A stretch of DNA of 5,377 bases from Pseudomonadota bacterium (GTDB lineage Bacteria > Myxococcota_A > Polyangia > Polyangiales > Ga0077539). The notes beneath the pieces are model-generated. The model saw only the letters and a program-made list of their open reading frames with translations, searched no databases and had not been told where the DNA came from. The translations under genes were made by a program, and so were the position numbers. Location: contig JAEYZO010000256.1 of NCBI GenBank assembly GCA_023428035.1, positions 1 to 5,377 of the forward strand. The letters run 5' to 3'. Of this stretch, positions 4,090 to 5,377 are shown in pieces. Position 1 is the stretch's first letter. Every line of letters starts with the position of its first letter.

Positions 4090-5377
4090 ATGAAAGCCCT
4101 TCGTCCTTTCTCGACCGTGGCCCTCTGCCTCGCGGCCTGGCTCGTCGCCGTACCGTCGCGGGCGCACCCCGTCACGCCCGACGGGAGCGCCGCCGACTGG
4201 TTCACCCGCGAGGCCACCGCCGACAACCTCGGCGTGATCGCGCGCAACGCGACGAGCCAGGGAGAGTACGTCTGGCGCGACGCCGCGGGAGACACCCGCA
4301 CCGACCTCGCGACCCCCGAGGGCGCCGCCGACCTCACCCGCGTGCGCGTCACCGGCGACGCGTCGGGGCTGTCGTTCCTCGTGGTGCTCGCGAGCCCGAC
4401 GGCGGCGACCGACGCCGACCCGGTGCAGCTCCAGGTCGCCATCGACACCAACCAGGTGAGCGGGTCGGGTCAGTCCGAGCTCGCGGGCTTCGCCGACACC
4501 ACCGTCGCGGCGACGGCGGCGTGGGAGTACCTCCTCCAGACGCAGCTCCGTACGGGCTCGCAGCTCCTCGTGCGCGACCAGACCTTCGCGACGGTGGGCG
4601 CGCCCATCGCCGTGGGCGTCGCGAGCGCGACCAACACCACCCTGGAGTTCACCGTCCCGTGGTCGCGCTTCGGGCTCTCGGGCCCGCCGTCGACGCCGCT
4701 GCGCTTCACCGTGGCGACCTTCCGCGAGCGCTCCGACGGGAACACGGTCTCCATCGGCGACGCGTCGGTCTCGAACGCGCTCGACGCGGTGAGCGACTAC
4801 AACGCCCCCCGCGCGACGGCGCCGTACCCCAACACCTTCGCGGAGTTCAGCACCGCGGGAGACCGCGCCGTCGACTACAGCTTCGACGTGTACTTCGGCG
4901 CCGACGGCGAGCCCTACGCGCCGCTGCAGGTGACCCGCTACGTCTCCAACGCGGCGAGCGACGCGACCAACGGCGGAGACTGGATCGCGGTCCGCAACGT
5001 CACCCCCGCGCCCCTGTCGCTCGCGGGCTTCCGCGTCACCGACGAGGAGACCGTCGGCGCGGGCGAGGGGGCCGTGAGCCTGCCGAGCGCGGCCACCCTC
5101 GCGCCGGGAGGGGTGTTCGTGCTCTCGACCAGCGGCGTGAACTACGCGGCGCGCTACGGAGAGCCCGCCGACGGCGAGTGGGCCAACACCGACGCGACGC
5201 CCGACCTCGCGGCCTACCCGACCTGGGCCACGGGCTCGCTGAACATCGCGAACGGGGGCGACGAGGTGATCGTGCTCGACCGCTCTCACACCGCGGTCGA
5301 CGTCGTGGTGTACGGCTCCGGCGCCTACGCGGGCGTCACGTCGATGCCGGCCCCGGCCGCGGCCCCGGCCGCCGCCC
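4090..5377 (+). CDS. Secreted lamin tail domain (LTD) protein, 3' partial
   Basis: The frame is open from ATG 4090 to the right edge (429 codons, no stop). Residues 1-25 form a signal peptide (MKALRPFSTVALCLAAWLVA, then VPSRA, cleavage before HP). Residues 26-250 look like one beta-rich domain that starts DGSAADW (31-37) and contains YVWRDAAGDTRTD (60-72), LSFLVVL (94-100) and VQLQVAIDTNQ (112-122). This resembles CBM9/DOMON-like surface domains, without certainty. Residues 283-415 carry an LTD: WIAVRN (298-303), LSLAGFRVTDEE (309-320), LPSAATLAPGGVFVLS (331-346), NGGDEVIVLD (388-397), VDVVVYG (403-409). LTDs are immunoglobulin-like domains found in bacterial surface proteins and secreted nucleases. 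The last 9 or so residues are an Ala/Pro linker, so another domain probably follows beyond the edge. It is likely exported to the periplasm or outside. It is transcribed divergently from the sigma-like gene, and co-regulation is possible. Confidence 0.88.
   Translation, partial: MKALRPFSTVALCLAAWLVAVPSRAHPVTPDGSAADWFTREATADNLGVIARNATSQGEYVWRDAAGDTRTDLATPEGAADLTRVRVTGDASGLSFLVVLASPTAATDADPVQLQVAIDTNQVSGSGQSELAGFADTTVAATAAWEYLLQTQLRTGSQLLVRDQTFATVGAPIAVGVASATNTTLEFTVPWSRFGLSGPPSTPLRFTVATFRERSDGNTVSIGDASVSNALDAVSDYNAPRATAPYPNTFAEFSTAGDRAVDYSFDVYFGADGEPYAPLQVTRYVSNAASDATNGGDWIAVRNVTPAPLSLAGFRVTDEETVGAGEGAVSLPSAATLAPGGVFVLSTSGVNYAARYGEPADGEWANTDATPDLAAYPTWATGSLNIANGGDEVIVLDRSHTAVDVVVYGSGAYAGVTSMPAPAAAPAAA

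Noticed and set aside
3592..5289. One 565-codon minus-strand frame joining antisense of the LTD gene to sigma region 2
   Set aside because: Only the last 104 codons carry family motifs. Upstream of 3906 it is antisense to the strongly supported LTD gene and is low-complexity Arg/Gly/Val. The real start is placed at 3906.
1..5377. tRNA, rRNA, insertion sequence or riboswitch
   Set aside because: No cloverleaf, transposase motif, terminal inverted repeats or known aptamer core was recognised by eye on either strand.

Overview
The window is very GC-rich, and its coding frames almost always carry G or C at the third codon position. Several features suggest a Myxococcota (delta-proteobacterial, perhaps Polyangiales or Sandaracinaceae) chromosome. 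These are a lipoprotein with a long Thr/Ser/Asp/Gly/Pro linker before a Cys-rich tail, a secreted lamin-tail-domain protein, an ECF-type sigma gene beside a four-helix membrane protein, and a small protein joining Cys-x2-Cys knuckles to a lipobox-like segment. This placement is inferred from style and not from a marker gene.

Left part, 1-2124. On the minus strand, a complete radical SAM/SPASM enzyme (243-1457) is followed after 62 bp by a small gene (1-180) that runs off the left edge. That gene has two Cys-x2-Cys knuckles and then a hydrophobic segment ending in a lipobox-like Cys. The enzyme looks like a peptide or protein maturase, and the small gene is its nearest candidate partner. Diverging from the enzyme across only 55 bp is a PaiB-family FMN-binding regulator (1513-2124, plus).

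Middle, 2125-3005. About 314 bp without a convincing gene (2125-2438) holds one good hairpin between convergent genes. It is followed by a minus-strand lipoprotein (2439-2918) whose linker is encoded by near-identical repeats. That gene has no Shine-Dalgarno sequence but has a possible promoter very close to its start.

Right part, 3006-5377. A minus-strand pair reads sigma-like gene (3592-3906), then four-helix membrane protein (3006-3554). The sigma-like gene contains a clear sigma region 2 but stops before any region 4. The membrane protein frame is coding-like for about 14 codons upstream of its first usable start, and a +1 shift at a CCCC run just before the sigma stop joins the two frames into one 299-residue reading frame. 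This is the strongest oddity in the window: a region 4 deletion, a split sigma factor, a frameshifted fusion, or a sequence error. Diverging from it is a secreted protein (4090 to the right edge, plus) with a signal peptide, an N-terminal beta-rich domain and a lamin tail domain. It enters an Ala/Pro-rich linker at the edge. The shared 183-bp upstream region carries a perfect 7-bp inverted repeat followed on the minus strand by TTTT, and a candidate ECF-type promoter for the sigma gene.
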